From assembly GCA_000310025.1 (NCBI GenBank), contig FN649755.1, positions 1,182,429-1,246,428 on the forward strand: a stretch of 64,000 nucleotides of DNA. The letters are read 5' to 3'. The notes under the pieces are model-generated. The model was not told the DNA's origin and did no database searches. It saw only the letters and a program-made list of their open reading frames with translations. Shown in pieces: positions 1 through 13,641 of this stretch (position 1 is the first letter of the stretch; each line of letters opens with the position of its first letter). This DNA comes from Ectocarpus siliculosus (lineage: Eukaryota; Sar; Phaeophyceae; Ectocarpales; Ectocarpaceae). A program made the translations under genes and the position numbers.

Positions 1-1754
1 TAAATGTGGTGTTGCGTGTGCATGGGTGTAGAGCCTTGAAAATCTGAGTACTGTACTGTTGTAGTTCAGCGGCAAACGTGAGCTCGATCAAAGGACAACA
101 ACAACCCGAAAGGGCGCACCCACCAATGAATCTGGACAAAGCTTCGCATAATAAGGCTGTGGTACGCAAGACCGAGGTTGTCTGGATCTGTGGCGACGAT
201 AGTTGCTGGTCTGTGGAGGACGGGATACGGTGCTGCCAGAGTTGCAAGATATTGTTCTGGAGGGAAGGCTTCTGCAGACTGACCACTTGCGTGGAGGTCA
301 TCGTGAAATGCATAGGTAGGTGTGCCGCAAGACCCGAGATACAACGAACCAATGTGTCTGATACGGGATGTCAACGACGATGTACCAACATGAGAAATGG
401 TGCACGACGTGGAAGGTACGAGGAGAACGGAGGTTGCACATAGGATACGCCTGCGTTCGTCGTTGGCACATGGCTCTCACGCCCAAGAATAATCCGTTGT
501 CAGCCTTATTCTAGACGTGTTGGCGACGAGGTACTACTGTAGGCGTGCTTGTACGTTCGCACGACGCTTGTTGCACTCGCTCATTTCACACTCGCTCATT
601 CCAAAATGATTTTAGCATCGACAACCGCCGGCCACCCAAACCCTGCTGGGTGGGTGACTTATTCGAAATCCACCAATAATAACTGTAACTCTCTCTCTAC
701 CCCGAGGCGAAACAAACGAAGGGTGGTCGGCTCGGAGCACCCGCCGTTGTGCCAGCGTTTCGTTGCTCGAGAGATGATCCGGTCAAGCTTTTGTAGCGAA
801 GGAGTTCTTAATCTGCCAGCAACGAGAGCCCTCGAAACGGTCGGCGCCACCAACGCGGCATCCCACGCTCATAAAACTCCCCATTGGACAAAACTCCACA
901 TGTAGCAATGGATACCGGGGCCGTTCGCAGCAAGCATCACAGGGTGTGTGACGACCACAAGTATCGCACAACCCGGAAATGCCCGAGGACCACTAGAAAG
1001 GAGGAACTCACGCAAAAACACGAGATAACAGACACACCGCGGATGATTAACAACTCATCATGTGTTGGCATTCAGAGGTACATCCGACCACATCGTACGA
1101 AGCATTTCGCCACGGCACATCAGAACAACAACTACGATACGCATTTGCTACAACTATATCTTGCAACCCACCATACATACAGTACACAAGCACATACATT
1201 GAAAAGACCTCCTGCTAGATTCACGTGCTGTCATGCCTACAGACGCTTGGCGCTTTGCCACCCTAAAAATACTGGCGCTTTGCCCCCCTAATTCGTAAAG
1301 CTAAATAAAATATTAACGGCTTCTGAGCTGATGGCTGGCGTCCCGGTGTCTGGTAGACTGCAGCCTGGACTCAAGTACGGCACTGAGCAACTCTCGACAC
1401 TATGGAATATGAAAACAGTTGTTTCCTACCCTCGGCAAGCACCTCCGACAAAGTAAAGGCACCAGCGAGCACCAACGATGTCATGTGGTCACTCGCCATA
1501 TTGGAACGCACAAATGGAAACGATAAATTATGTACAGCGAGTACCAACATCAGTAAACACGAACGACTGACCTCGCCGTTGTTCTAATATTGGCATCAAC
1601 ATAGGCCGCCAAAGGACGTTGTAACAAAAATAGCACATCACAAATTGCCCATCTTGTTGTTCTTCGACCCCCGAAGGTTTCCGTATGAGACAAAAAAAAA
1701 CTCCCATTCGAACAGGGCATGCAAGTCCTGAGCATTGAGTCGCCTGGACTCGGA
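1..1754. other. intergenic, nothing supported
   Basis: No exon, RNA gene or repeat could be supported here. The frames are short, overlap on both strands and show no family motif. The stretch lies downstream of the minus-strand gene that ends at 1755, so it would hold its 3' untranslated sequence. Confidence 0.5.
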
Positions 1755-2215
1755 TTAAATCCGATGCACCTGCCTTTTCTCATCCATCCAAGCAGTCACA
1801 GCGCGAGATAGCCGAGCGTACGCGGCTTTGTCAAGCTTGCCGAAAATCCGGTTGATTCCGAAGAAAAGCGCGGGCATCTGCGGGATTCGAAGCAGCATCG
1901 GATGCGCCGGAGAAAAATATAAGCTCGGACTATGATACATGCCATATGAGCCTGTTCTATCGCCATCGATGGTCCTGCCTCTTTGCTTTGCACATCAAGC
2001 GCGGACGGCAGCAACAGAGCAAGCGTGCAGAAGCCGAGATAAAGCATCAGTACAAGCACTCTCTACCATTCGGACTGAAAAACAGTCCACGTTGAAGCAT
2101 ATGGGTATTCTCTACCCAAGAGAGCATTCACTCACCATCAGCAACACCGCAAACTGAACAGGGTGCGGCAGGTCGTACCACATGCACTTGAACCCCGACT
2201 GGAACTCAACCAGCT
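1755..2215 (-). CDS. unrecognised membrane-protein gene, last two exons (copy 1)
   Basis: I see two exons read on the minus strand. Exon a is 2215-2136 (80 nt): its acceptor ends GCAG, its donor is GTGAGTGAAT, and it encodes a segment with KCMWYDLPHPVQFAVLLM, whose end is hydrophobic. Exon b is 1877-1755 (41 codons with the TAA): its acceptor ends CGCAG, and it encodes MPALFFGINRIF, then AAYARLSRAVTAWMDEKRQ. The intron is 258 nt. Both exons recur at 27186-27634 on the other strand with the same 80-nt length, phases and donor sequence while the protein diverges, which is good evidence of coding. Upstream exons were not found, so the start is unknown. I do not recognise the family. The hydrophobic stretch suggests membrane association, which is inference. 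Confidence 0.6.
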
Positions 2216-5200
2216 CTGCAACGGCACAGCAAACTCGCAGGTGAAGGAGCCGCGAACTCATGCATGCATGGCGTTGCTCGATATTAGCGAGAAACACACA
2301 GACGATCGCGCGCACACACACACAGTGAGACTGGCCCCTTTAAAGTAGGCAGCCGGTTAGTGCGGTCGATGTTAACAGCACAACAAAATACACAAAACCT
2401 AAGTAGCGTCTGCAGTCTGTAAATGGCGTTCCCCTGCAGTACATCCGCCCCAAACATACCAGGAATATACTGGCGTTCAGAAGTGACACTGATAAACCAC
2501 ACACACAACCGAGGTCCCCTGTCCGTAAAAAAAAGCGCTCATGGCACGTGCTTAGACCAACGGGGGCCGATTCCTATAAACCGCACGGGTGCGTCACTTA
2601 CTGCTTTCCGCGACTCCCACGACCATGGCTGATATCACCAACACCAGGAAGTGACGGCCGTGGGATCCACTGGTGATACAAACGCGCGGGTACGGAGGAC
2701 TCAAGCTCAACCGCGAGAAAAACAAGACCCAGCCACTACATTGACGGATATTTCTCTACATTGAGCGGGTATCTCTCGTTTTAGCGACACCATGCCGGCA
2801 GGCAAAACGGAGCTGCTGTACGAAAGCGGTGGGCATGTAGCGAGGGTGTGGATACCCTCGCGGATACAGAGAGACCTCACGTCAACCACTAGAAGAGTAC
2901 ACAGGACTCGGCCAGCGCGCACTACATTGAGCGGGAATCTGTCGTTTACCGACACCCCTGGCGGCAGGGGGAACGAAGGTACTGTACGAAGGCGGTCGGC
3001 AAGTAGCGAGGGTGAATAGAACCTCGGAGGACCTCAAGCCGTCAGGTCTCAAAACACAACAACAGCTACGTGTGTCATACGGCTGCGCTCAAGCACCATT
3101 GCCTGGTGTGTGATGACGACCAACGCCAAAATTCGGAACCATGCTAGCCAGATGAGAGTGTCTTCAAAGCGGTCGCCTCCCTCAAGACAAGTCTCGACGC
3201 TACAAAGGGAAACGCATGCGAGAGCGGAGGACTTCGACACCAAACACAAAGAAAGCTCGTCAACAAGCCCCCCTGCCCTCCTCTCAAACACCCACAATTC
3301 CCGCTATGCGGTGGAATGCAACATGTCCACGCATTATAGGTAACTCAAATCTGCATCCAGGCTCCTATTCTTTGCCACGGCATTCAAGTGCATATACACA
3401 TGCAATGTTCCCGCGCGCGCTTCCCAGGTGCAAACGTGTCAATCGTGTCACTCCACTGCGAATCTGGCTTGAGCGTGTACCTTTGTTGGAAACCGGCACC
3501 TCTCTTGAGGGCCTTTGGGGTCTGCCGGTAGATCTTCGAATGGCCAGGGGCTTGGGCTAAAGTCAGTGGGCGACCAACGTCCTGGGAACCTAGCATCACC
3601 ATTTCTGATGGCAGTGCAGGCTGCGCTCGTTTCCACAGCGACGATCGTTTGCTGCCAGTACAAACCTGGGAATCAAAGCAGGTTGCCGAGAGGGGCATGG
3701 TGGAAAATGAAGACACACAGGGGCGGAAAATCCACCGAACCTTTACAAACACGCCTTTCCGAGACGAGCGAGACGCTTGCGGCTGGATCACCTGACGGGT
3801 ACATACACGCCCATGCGAGAGGATCAACAGCTAAAAAGGTCTGGGTGATTGGTGTTAGAACGGAAATCATACTATAAGTCAGCGTGCAGCGAAACCACTC
3901 TTTTGCACAGGGAGAAACGATGCGCCCATAATCGCTAATCCACTTTGCTCTCCACTGCTAAGGGGCTCTTGTGAATTTCTTGCAATTGTCGGGGGAAGGC
4001 TGGTGGAAGCCTGCGACGCCATTTCGCCCACCGTCGCCATGATACATGGAAGGAACTGGAATATATAAATCACTGCCGTGGAGAGGTCTCTTTCTTGAAG
4101 TAAGCGTCCAACCTCTCGCTGTTGCTTGCAGCTAGACAAGGATCGAGCGGCATATTACCAGTAGGCACAAAGCAGGTCACTCGACAAGGGTTGTCTGTTT
4201 CCCCTCACAAGACTCAGGACCATCGCAACACATTCGAGGCAGCACGCCCGTACACTGCTTATCGGCCTATCCGCAACAGCACTCCTACTACAGCTAGCTT
4301 CTTCTTGTGGAGAGGCTGGAGACCAAACGAGAAGGTGTCGGATGGCAAACGACGACTTCGAACTGGACGCGTGCGATGATTTGCGGTGGTGCCCAGCAGA
4401 GCGAGACATTGGTCGGGGGGTTGGCTACGGTATGCTAGGTCTAACGCGCAGGCTTAACCCAAGGTTTGGGTGCCTAAGAAGCCGATGTCTAGCACTTCCT
4501 TCCCTCAATATTATGCTCTTGCTTGTGACCATGTGCGTTGCATGTCTAAACCTAGCGTGCTTTCTTCACCTAAAAAACAAGGCGAAACACAGGACGTGTG
4601 TTCGCGCGAATGCGAATAGAGATGGGTTCGCCGAGTTTTCCAAGGGTCTGCCATAACGTTACACGTTCGCACGGAAATTGAACACCCAACGTAGATGACC
4701 CTATTGACCAAATGGTCAAAATGGCTTGCGCCGTTGCAACTCTATTTAGCCACACCAAAATACCGAATCGAGGTTCACCAGCACCCAAACGCAGCGGAAG
4801 ACCTACAATATAACTTGGCAACTTTTGTTTGGACTGCATCTCTGCCAAACCGGCCGTTGGCTTTAGACATCGCGCGTTTTTTAAAGCAACCCCCACAGCA
4901 ACCGATCTAGTACGAAAAATTGACATGCTCACAGAACCATTGCCAAACGCCATATTCTAGCAGCGAACAGCGGCCGTGGTGCGCGTGGATGCCGCACGGT
5001 CAGTGCCACATGCGGTCCAGTCAGGGGCAACTCCAACACGAGAGGTTGTTCGGGGCACTCGCACTAAATACAGCACGGATCTACGGAGATTCTGGGAGTT
5101 GTGTGTGGATTTGTGTTGGTAGGGAACATAAGAGACGGGGCCCCCAGCAAGGCTCCACGCTCTCTCTCGCCGCTCCTTCCTGTTCCTACCTCTCTGAGTA

Positions 5201-6033
5201 TATATCAATCGTTGTCCTGGGGTTAGATCGGGTTTGGGGGCGGACAGCGTGTGGTCAGAAGCGCGGAGAGAAAGGTTGATCCCAGAACTTTGATACATGC
5301 CTGGTTTTAAAGACAGAGTAGAGCGGGTGAGGGAGACAGCGAGGATGCTTGCCGGCGGCCCAGCCGCCCAACTTCCCTGGGCCACCACATACACGCGTCC
5401 CACGTAACCTCCGTGATACCTGCCGACCAAAATCGAGTGCCGAATACCCCCAAAAAGAGGAGGGGGGTGCAAACCGGGCGCAGTCCCAACTCGGGCACTT
5501 CAATTTTTGGCACATCAACGACTTTTGCCGCTGATTTTTGCTCCGTACATCTCGTAAGTCCAGCTTTCCCGGGCAAATAACTTCATCGCGTTTTCCCTAT
5601 CAACCCGTCACCGGGTGTGCCCCCCGCGTTTTTCGGGCGCCCCTGGTCGGGCGACTATCTTTTATGCACCCGTTAAAACGGATCCTAAAAGGAAACAACG
5701 CTTGAAGAGGAGAACGCGAAAATCATCCGCAAGCTACAGGGTCAGAGGGGAGGTCACGAGGGCACCAACTTCTGAATCACCGCCGCCGTGCGACCATTGT
5801 AGTTCACGGAGAACAAGACAAAACGAAAAAACCATGGACACTTTTCTCTTGTTGCGACGCCGCCGGGCGCGTCACACATACGCACAGGCCGTGGCGGTGC
5901 CGAAAATGGAGGCGTTAGGACCGTATCGCCGAGATGCTTCGAAACGTCTGCCTTTCCTGTTGGCATCCTTTCTCTTCGTGGAGTAACTGGTCTTCGAAAA
6001 TTGGTCCAGGCGGTGTAGCATCTTAGGCTGAGT
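2216..6033. other. intergenic with a tandem duplication
   Basis: This stretch should hold the missing 5' exons of the minus-strand gene, but none could be supported. A 147-codon frame on the minus strand (3384-3827) and a 120-codon frame on the plus strand (3515-3877) overlap and show no motif. A fragment near 5985-6030 resembles the inner end of the MITE family found at 15, 61 and 62 kb. Confidence 0.4.
2736..3045. repeat. two-copy tandem duplication, period about 166 bp
   Basis: The sequence around CTACATTGAGCGGG at 2756 recurs 166 bases later at 2922. Similarity continues through a GCAGG-rich stretch and TAGCGAGGGTG. The copies have diverged by substitutions and small indels. Confidence 0.7.
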
Positions 6034-8319
6034 CTTACGGCGTGATTATTTCGGAGATTGGTTTTTTCTCTCGTTCGGGGGGGGGTGGCCTGCACGGAAA
6101 AAATGATCAAGATCCAAACGACCGTCTTACGGTTCCTCGAGGTATATTTCTTTCTGAAGGGAAAAAAGAGGCTGATTCATGTTCTTGTGAGTCACAACAT
6201 GCTTCAGTACACGGTTTTGGCTCGTGTGTGATCAACAAGACACCGAGCGCCTGTTTATGGGTCGCCTGTAGAGGGCATGTGTGTCATCGCACGCCAGTGG
6301 CTGTAGTTGTTGATGTCGCCGGCCAAAGGCCTCTCTCTGATGGCCTGCGTTGTACACTGATCACACTCGACTCGGAGCAAGGGCAGAAAAAAGAGCAACG
6401 ACCAAAAAAGGCAGCACCGAACCACACCTCGATTCACGTTTGCTGGCCGTGTGCAATCAAAACTGGACAATGCGCTCTGTTCCTGGGACGCGAGCAGAGG
6501 GTACGTGTATGACCACACGCCACTGGCTGCTGTTTGTGGATGTCGTCGGCCAAAGGCCTCTCTCTGGCATGCGTTTTTGACTGGTCGCGGGTAACACACG
6601 AAGCAAACACGCGGCGGAACAAGCAAAAATGCCAAAAAGTCAACACCGCAACACACTTTGGTTCACGTTTGCAGGCCGTGTGCAATCAAAACTGGACAAT
6701 ACGCTCTATTTCTGGTACGCGAGCAGAGGGTATGAGTATGAACACACGCCGTTGGCTGCAGTTTGTGGATGTCGACGGCTTAAGGCCTCTCTCTGGCATG
6801 CGTTTTGAACTGGTCACACATGCAGCAGGCTCAAAAACGGCTCTTTTCGGCCCAAAGGCAAGGACGTCAGCAGAGCAATGTGGCAGGGTTGACGTTTTCG
6901 GCTCGTTTGCGGCCAACACGACGCAGAACCCCCTGAATTTTAGATACTGTACCTGCAAAGGGCTTGTGTATGACCTCATGATACTGGCCTCTGTTTGGAC
7001 AGCAGACGGTGTAGTTCCTCGTTCTGGCACGATCGGGGTGTGACCAGGGGGTATACCCCCCCCCATTTCTAACAGCGGTATTCCAACAGGATCGCTGTTG
7101 GAAAATGGGCCAATTTTCTAACAGGCCGGCCGGAATCGTTGTTGGAAACTGCCCTGTTGGATTCTGGGCTGTTGGAAATTGCCATATTCCTACCCGTAAG
7201 ACCCCGATTTATGGGAACAAAATCTTGTCGATAAATCTTGATCTTGGCCAAGATCTGCCAGTTTCACGATTTATGGGAGCGAAATCTTCCGATATATCTT
7301 GGCCAAGATTTCTCGAGGCCCGAAATCTGCCCTTTCGAACAAATCTTGACCCAAGATCTGTCGAAACGAGCCTTCTGACAAATCTTGAGGCGGCGTAACA
7401 GGTCTTGCCTCAGTGCGGCACGATCACCGAAGGTCAGTCAACCTAATCGTCCATAACGCCATGAAATCTGCACGTGGCTCACTCGCAAGGGTCTCTAACG
7501 CACCCTGGCGTCACTGTGGCGCCGACAGCGAACGAAAACAACCAAGGCGCGCGAAAAAAATGCGTATTTGCCCTGGCTCGTTCCACGTGCGTCATCACCA
7601 GTCTGTCGAGGGGCCGTTCAAAGAGTACTTTATTTTGAAGTAGAAAAATAGAGCAGGAGGAACGTTTTGCCTACACTGCTCTGTCGTGTGAGACGCTTCT
7701 ATCTCTTCATCGAATCACCCCACACCCAACCCGTTTGCACCCGAGCCAAATCCGTGGGTGCGGATGACAGCGCCGGAGGTTTGACCTCGGTACGCCTGCT
7801 ACATCGTGAGATACGTGCATGGGTGTCATCGGCCTCGGGTTGATGCACTTTCTTGTCAGTTGGACAGCAATGGAACAGTTTTGTTTCTCCGCTTGACATG
7901 AGCTCGTGGGCAACGGATTCAATTTTGCACCCCAGGTAGGCGCCCATCGCTAGTATCCACCCACAGTGTTGAGGCAATACAGCTGGGGGAGGGATGCCCC
8001 TTCTACAACTGCGTCATGCTCACTTTTCGCCACACCTTGGCATTTTCTGTGGACCAAGTGGCCGTTGTGCCGTTTTCAACTTCAAGCAGAAGAGAGGAAC
8101 AACACGCCGCTTTTTCAACATTCAAGATATTTCCCCCATAAATCGCGATACTGCAAATCTTCGTGGAGATATATTGTGAGCAAATCTTGGGTCAAAATGC
8201 CAAGATATAATTGCAAGATTATGTTTCCATGAAGAAGGGCCTAAGACGCCCAAATTATTTTTTTGGCTAAGAAAAGGACCCCCCCCCAAAATCCAATCCG
8301 GAAATAATCACGCCGTAAG
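6034..8319. mobile_element. non-autonomous DNA-transposon-like element with terminal inverted repeats
   Basis: The left end begins CTTACGGCGTGATTATTT at 6034. The right end, ending at 8319, is its reverse complement. The match runs about 28 bases with one small indel and is followed in both ends by a pyrimidine/poly-G stretch. No target-site duplication is obvious. The interior holds a 230-bp tandem repeat (6240-6830), CTGTTGGAAA-type short repeats (7070-7190) and two copies of the palindrome ATCTTGGCCAAGAT (near 7240 and 7298). GATTTATGGG motifs near 7208 and 7268 recur inverted near 8132, suggesting subterminal inverted repeats. No transposase frame is visible, so it would need help from elsewhere. 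The superfamily is not assigned. Confidence 0.55.
6240..6830 (+). repeat. about 2.5 tandem copies of a 230-bp unit
   Basis: AAGGCCTCTCTCTG recurs near 6327, 6553 and 6783, each preceded by a GTGGATGTCG-like stretch and followed by a TGCGTTTTGA-like stretch. The intervening block with GCAATCAAAACTGGACAATR is also repeated. It lies wholly inside the element with terminal inverted repeats. Confidence 0.75.
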
Positions 8320-8661
8320 GGTCGTTCTTATCGACCAATAAAACACGAAAAAAAAAACGAAACCGTGTTTTCTTGAACATATATGGAGGCGTTTTTCCCG
8401 AAAGCGTGAAAAGAAGGAGCCGGGCTTTAAAGGCGATTTTTTACTGGTGGTGCACGTTCCGTCGGTATTGGACATACATAGAGAAAAGAGAGGGGGAAAT
8501 GTCCAATACCGACAGCAACACTCTTTGACGTGTTAGAGACCTCACAGCTGCCACAGACACAGCCGCTACAGAACAGTCACCACGCCAGCAATGAAGAGTG
8601 TTAGCAGCTGGTTGCTGCTGCCGCAACAACAGCGACGCAGAGCAGAGAAGAGAGAGACAGA

Positions 8662-8663
<2 letters not shown>

Positions 8664-8723
<60 letters not shown>
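8664..8723. repeat. GA microsatellite, about 30 units
   Basis: This is an uninterrupted run of GA dinucleotides. It creates meaningless Arg-Glu or Ser-Leu runs in both strands. Confidence 0.95.
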
Positions 8724-8725
<2 letters not shown>

Positions 8726-11700
8726 TACGCCGCCCACCAGAGAGCCTCGAAGCTGACAGCTGATGACAGAGAGAGAGAGCATAGAGGGTGCGCCCCCCGG
8801 CAAAACAGAGAGTCTGGCAGCCGAATGAACCCTTTCAGACCAATACACACGCTTTCCCAAGCAGGTCTTTGTTCCTTGCCCTGCTGTTTATTTAGTTACG
8901 ACGCAGCGCTGGATTGGTCTGCTGAGTTTTAGAAGCGAGACTATAGTTGTTTCCGTTGGAGAGTTTTTAACTTGCATCTTCTCATCCTCTGCATGATCTG
9001 TCGAGGCAGCGCCCGCCATTGCTGTGCTCTGCTCGCGATGGCTACTAATCCCATGCAGTGCGGGCTGCGGGCTCTCTGCATGCTATCCGAATACTGTAAT
9101 GATACTGGTGTTCGGGCGGTTCTGTTGGATAGAGAGAAAGCCACACCGTGCATGCATGTATGTGTGTGTGTATGATGTACCATGTGGTATGTCATAGAGG
9201 TGGCTCGTCAAAATCAAACAGGACTATGTGTCAGGGTGCCTAAACGACTCACAGCAGTAGATCCAGGGTTCTGGCTTTGTTTGCGCGTCTATTGAAAAAA
9301 CACTCAGAGTAAATCAGCGTCGGCATTGTGGACCTATGTCGAGTCAAACACAGACAACACGCGCGCCAACAAGCACGCCAGATCGCAGAACTCTTCTTGA
9401 AATTTCCCCTTGTCATCCTTTTTTACAACTATCATGCACCCCAAAGCGTCCCAAAGCAGTTGATCTAGGGTACTGGCTTTCTTTCCGCATCCAGTGCAAA
9501 AACTCGCGAGTTAATCGAGGGCGGGATGGTCGAGTAAGGTCGAGTCAAACACGTGACGGATCGCAGAACTCTTCCTACAAAACCCGGGGTTTCCTCCTTT
9601 TCCTTTTTTTTTTTTTTCATGCACCACCAGTAAAAAATCGCCGTTTTTTTGGGGCTTGCCACGTTCACGAATCCGTGTTTTTGACAGAAGCATCGGACAA
9701 GCGCACCGCGGGCGCTGTAACATCACTGAGAACGCTAGAAAGACCTGCCAAACTCACGTCCAGGTCTGTTGTGGAGATGGACAAGCGGCAGAAGCGGCGA
9801 TCAGTCCGTTCTTGGCCCAAAACTAGGCATTGCGTGGTGCTCTCGTCTTCAACTGCTGCTGTTGGTGCTGGGGGATTTTTTCAATCACACATAGCAAACA
9901 CGGAAACAGTAGAACGAGTACAGCAGCAGGACCAAGACCTCCAACGCGCTGATTTTCTTCGGTTCGGCTGTCCATATGATACCATCTCCCGGCGCCGTGC
10001 TGCTTCGTGGGTATTGGGTGCTTGGGTGCTGCTCAATAAAGTGTGTGAGAGACGTGTGCCACCTCTCACCAAAATGCCGTTGGAAAAAATGCGGCGAGAT
10101 GATGCGTTTTTGGTCGTACGCATCAACATCAATCCACGGCACCACGCAGCAGTAGAGCAACAGGGCCTCCGACACGCTAATTCTTTCGGATTGGCCATCT
10201 ATATGATGCTGGCCGTCAGCGCGGCTGCTGCCCTATGATTGTTGAGCTCGTCTACCTTTGGGCAGGTGATGGTCAAAGATGGGAGTCGCAACCGTGAAAA
10301 ATGAGCTGGCAAACTGAAGAAATCGCACGCAACACCCAGGTGGCGACACTATGCCCTGCGCCTGTTGTTGCTGAAAACTGAAAACAGCAGGCCAGGTGGA
10401 CGGGATCTTTCTAAGTGTGTTGTCCTCTGTGTCGGGTGCTGCTCATTGCGCTTTCACCGCTGCTCTATGGTGAGCAATACCATGTCAACCTGTTGTGTGT
10501 CGAGCTAAACGTGTATTCAGGGAAGGAAACGTACTCTTCGCGATGACATCACAATTAGAACAAGCGAAAAATAATCGGATCTTCTTTTCACCGTTGTTCC
10601 GTGAAAAAATGCGTTTCTTTTTCGTTGCGTTAACAATACCCGTAAGACTCAGCCTTGCGGGACACTTCATACGAAAAGGCGAATACTGGCACCAAGAACA
10701 CATGCTTTCCAGTCAAAGAGCTCCCCATCCCCCAGCGAAGGGGGCTGGTGAGGCGGAAGGTGAACGGAGATAGAGCGCGACAGCTAATGGGTAGTCTCCA
10801 AACACTGACTTCTTGTAGATGCAAGATCCACCACTGCTGAACTACAAGTACTTCTGCAGCACCAAGACCGCTCTGCGGTTGCTTATACTCTTATCAGATT
10901 TCCCATTCGCCCCTTTCTTTCCGGGCCTCGCTCTATCACCTCAACGCTGGAGGTCTGCAGATACCTACATAGACGAGCAGCATGTTTCATTTGGCAGCAG
11001 CAGCTGCTGCTGTAGTCTACATGTAGCCTGCTTGGACGACCATGTTCGTTGTAGTGACGTGACGTGGAAACACGCATGATGTACGTACGTGAACCGGCAG
11101 GACAAGATCTGATAGATCGAAGCCCTCTGCCACCTCCTACACCACTTCATCTACCACTTCACCCGCCTTTGTCGTCAGAAGCGCCGTCTCCGTTACTGCT
11201 CTCTCAATTTCTGATCTCCACTACAGCACATGCCCCTGCTGTCTGGCATGTTGTGTGCCTTCAAGTAGCAGCAGCAGTCAACTGTCTCCAAGGGCGGGCT
11301 GCAGCCGCTCTGTTCTTCGCTCGCTCGCTCTCTCTCTCTCTCTCCCTCTCTCTCTGCGGCGCTCCACAGCAAATGCTTCGCGCTATAACGATCTGGCCAG
11401 GACCAGCACCACTCACCTCGGAAGTATGTACAGCAGTGTCCGCATGAGACCTCAGAGCAAAAAGAGCAATTGAGTGAGCAAGAGAGTTGAAGAGAGCATG
11501 AAGAGAGCAAGAGAGCGTAAGGGGGGCCGGAAGACAAACGTTTGAATTCAGGTATGCGCTTGACACGCGGGCAGCGTCCCCCCACAGTGACAACGGCCCG
11601 AGATCGAGAGAGCCAGCCTGTACCATTTCCCCCCACGGCGACAGGGGCCACAAGAGCTTATCAGCTAGAAGAGGAGGGAGTCTGCACCTCCACAGGGCAA

Positions 11701-13641
11701 GCCAGTTAATAACTTAGACCATCTGGCAGCTGGTTCTCGGTTCTCGGTGTACCGAACGTCCGCAGGAAGCGTCGAAGGTGAGAGTGATGAGAGCGAGTTG
11801 CGGTCGACGTGTCGACCACATCAAGAATGGTGTACCAGTACGTAGTGAGGACGGGCGAGAAGAAGGTAGATGCAGAGAGAGAGAGAGAGAGAGAGGCAGC
11901 CAGAGAGCAGCGGCTAGGTGTGCAACACCAACGACGGCCATGGCAGCAACGAACGGCACAGGCAGGCAGAGATCGCTTCGTCTCAAGGAACAGCGTGAGA
12001 GCGCTTTCAAAGTCAGCATCACCTACATGTGGTAAACACACACCCCGCACAGCGGCAATACTTGCGCATGTTGTGCATCGTCTCGCAATATTCGAGAGCA
12101 GACTACCGCTGTACATCGATTGCGAGGAGGCCAGAGGAGAGGAGATCTGTGCCGAGTCTTTGCAAGCGCCTATTTATCTAGTGCGCTCTTCCTCCTGGCC
12201 GTCTTGTTTCCCAGTCCACCGAAGAAAGGCGCGCGTTGTGTGTGCGCTTGCCTTGCAAGAAGCTTGAAGTCTTGTTTTGGTTTGGTTGTTCGAATTTTGA
12301 GAATTTTGCCAACGACACGACGTCGTTGATGCCTGGTACTGCTCGCTGAAGTATCCCGCACCGAGGAAGTGCTTTAATAATGCTGCTATACACACGCACG
12401 CGCAAAAAAAGCAACATAACTCTGTCACCGCGTTGAAGCTGCTACTGCTGTCTCCTGATTCTTGCAGTAGCAGTAGAGCCGGCGGTCTCCGTGAGGTACG
12501 CGCGCATTGACGACGGCCAGGAAGGAGTGCGAAACTATTTGCACGCACGCGAAGGTTCTGTCAACTTCTGCACGCACAGCAGTTTTGTTTGCAAGTTTCT
12601 TTGTGGGCGATGTTGCTCCACGAACTCCCAACCTTTTCTGTCAACCACACCCACAGCCATCCTTGACAGCGCACACATCGCGATCCTAATGCATGTACTA
12701 GCAACAGCCATTGACGCTCCCTAAGGTTGAGGCGACTACATACCTGCCTGCCCCAGCAACGTGCCGACCTTGATTTCTATTCTGCGCTCATGATCTGTTC
12801 CCGCATTTTTTTCGGGTGAATGCACACTTTGAGGTTGTTGTTGTTGTTGTTGTTGTTGTTGTCTTCCCATCAAAAACCGTTCCGGTCTCCGCTCAGTACC
12901 TTCTAATGTCCGTACTGGTCCAACTGACGCGGACACCTTCCGTAGTCACAAGCCAGCACGTAGTGAGAGAATTCTGCACTCAATTATCGCGTTAACAACC
13001 ATCGGCGGAGGGGTAGGTAATGGGCATGGGGCCTTCTGTGTGACCACGGATTGGATGGAGCCCCTACCCCCCCTACCCTGCAGAAGTGCTGTGCGCGCTG
13101 ATTTTTAATATGATGCAAAACACGTAAAACAATGCACATGTGTTCAGACTCACCTGTGGACGTTCGTTGCTGCAAGCGCCAACAAAACCAGCTGGCCTCA
13201 CTGCTGTAGTTTATGAACAGCGTACGTGCAGGCTTAAACAACAGACTCAAAATACGCCCAGTGTCCAGCCGATTTTCTTCTCACTTACTGTAAGGACTTC
13301 AACTCATCCCCTTCGAGAATCTGTGGCATTATCCCGAAAGGGTAGGTTGTCTTTCTTTTTTTTCTTTTTTCTAAAAGCCCTGGCCACAAAAAACCACGAC
13401 GCTCACATACCGGCGGGAAAAACCTAACGCGAACCGGCATGCACGCGAACGAACGTGGCCTCGGCTTGTCTAAAACAATGCTCATCATATGCACTGACTC
13501 CAGGTGCTCAAATCAACACGCAAGAGCTCAATACGGCCGGCAGTGTGACGAACGTGTGATCTTCACCCCTCCCCCTTTTCCCACCACCCGCCTCTTTTGC
13601 CTCCCTTTCCCCTTCGATAATCGGAATCACACCAGGAGGCT
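8724..13641. other. intergenic with simple repeats
   Basis: It holds a 200-bp tandem duplication (9250-9600), a CT tract (11329-11355), a GA tract (11874-11896) and a TTG tract (12834-12862). The TTG tract and about 50 bases after it (a CTTC...AAAAACCGTTC stretch) recur in direct orientation at 14713. A 300-codon plus frame at 9336-10238 spans the duplication and a poly-T and is not believed to be a gene. A pyrimidine-rich stretch just before 13620 may belong to the promoter or leader of the gene starting at 13642. Confidence 0.5.
9250..9600 (+). repeat. two-copy tandem duplication, period about 201 bp
   Basis: CAGTAGATCCAGGGTTCTGG at 9255 matches a diverged copy at 9457. CGAGTCAAAC at 9340 recurs at 9541, followed in both by GATCGCAGAACTCTTC. 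Confidence 0.7.

Noticed and set aside
4957-5472. 171-codon minus-strand frame
   Set aside because: No motif, no splice context, no copy elsewhere in the window, and the composition resembles translated non-coding DNA.
8591-8860. Proteins with Arg-Glu or Ser-Leu runs on both strands
   Set aside because: They are translations of the GA microsatellite. The same applies to the CT/GA tracts at 11.3 and 11.9 kb.
9336-10238. 300-codon open frame on the plus strand
   Set aside because: It crosses a 200-bp tandem duplication and a poly-T run, has mixed composition with no domain, and the duplicated part is in a different frame in each copy. An open frame of this size can arise by chance in GC-balanced repeat-rich DNA.
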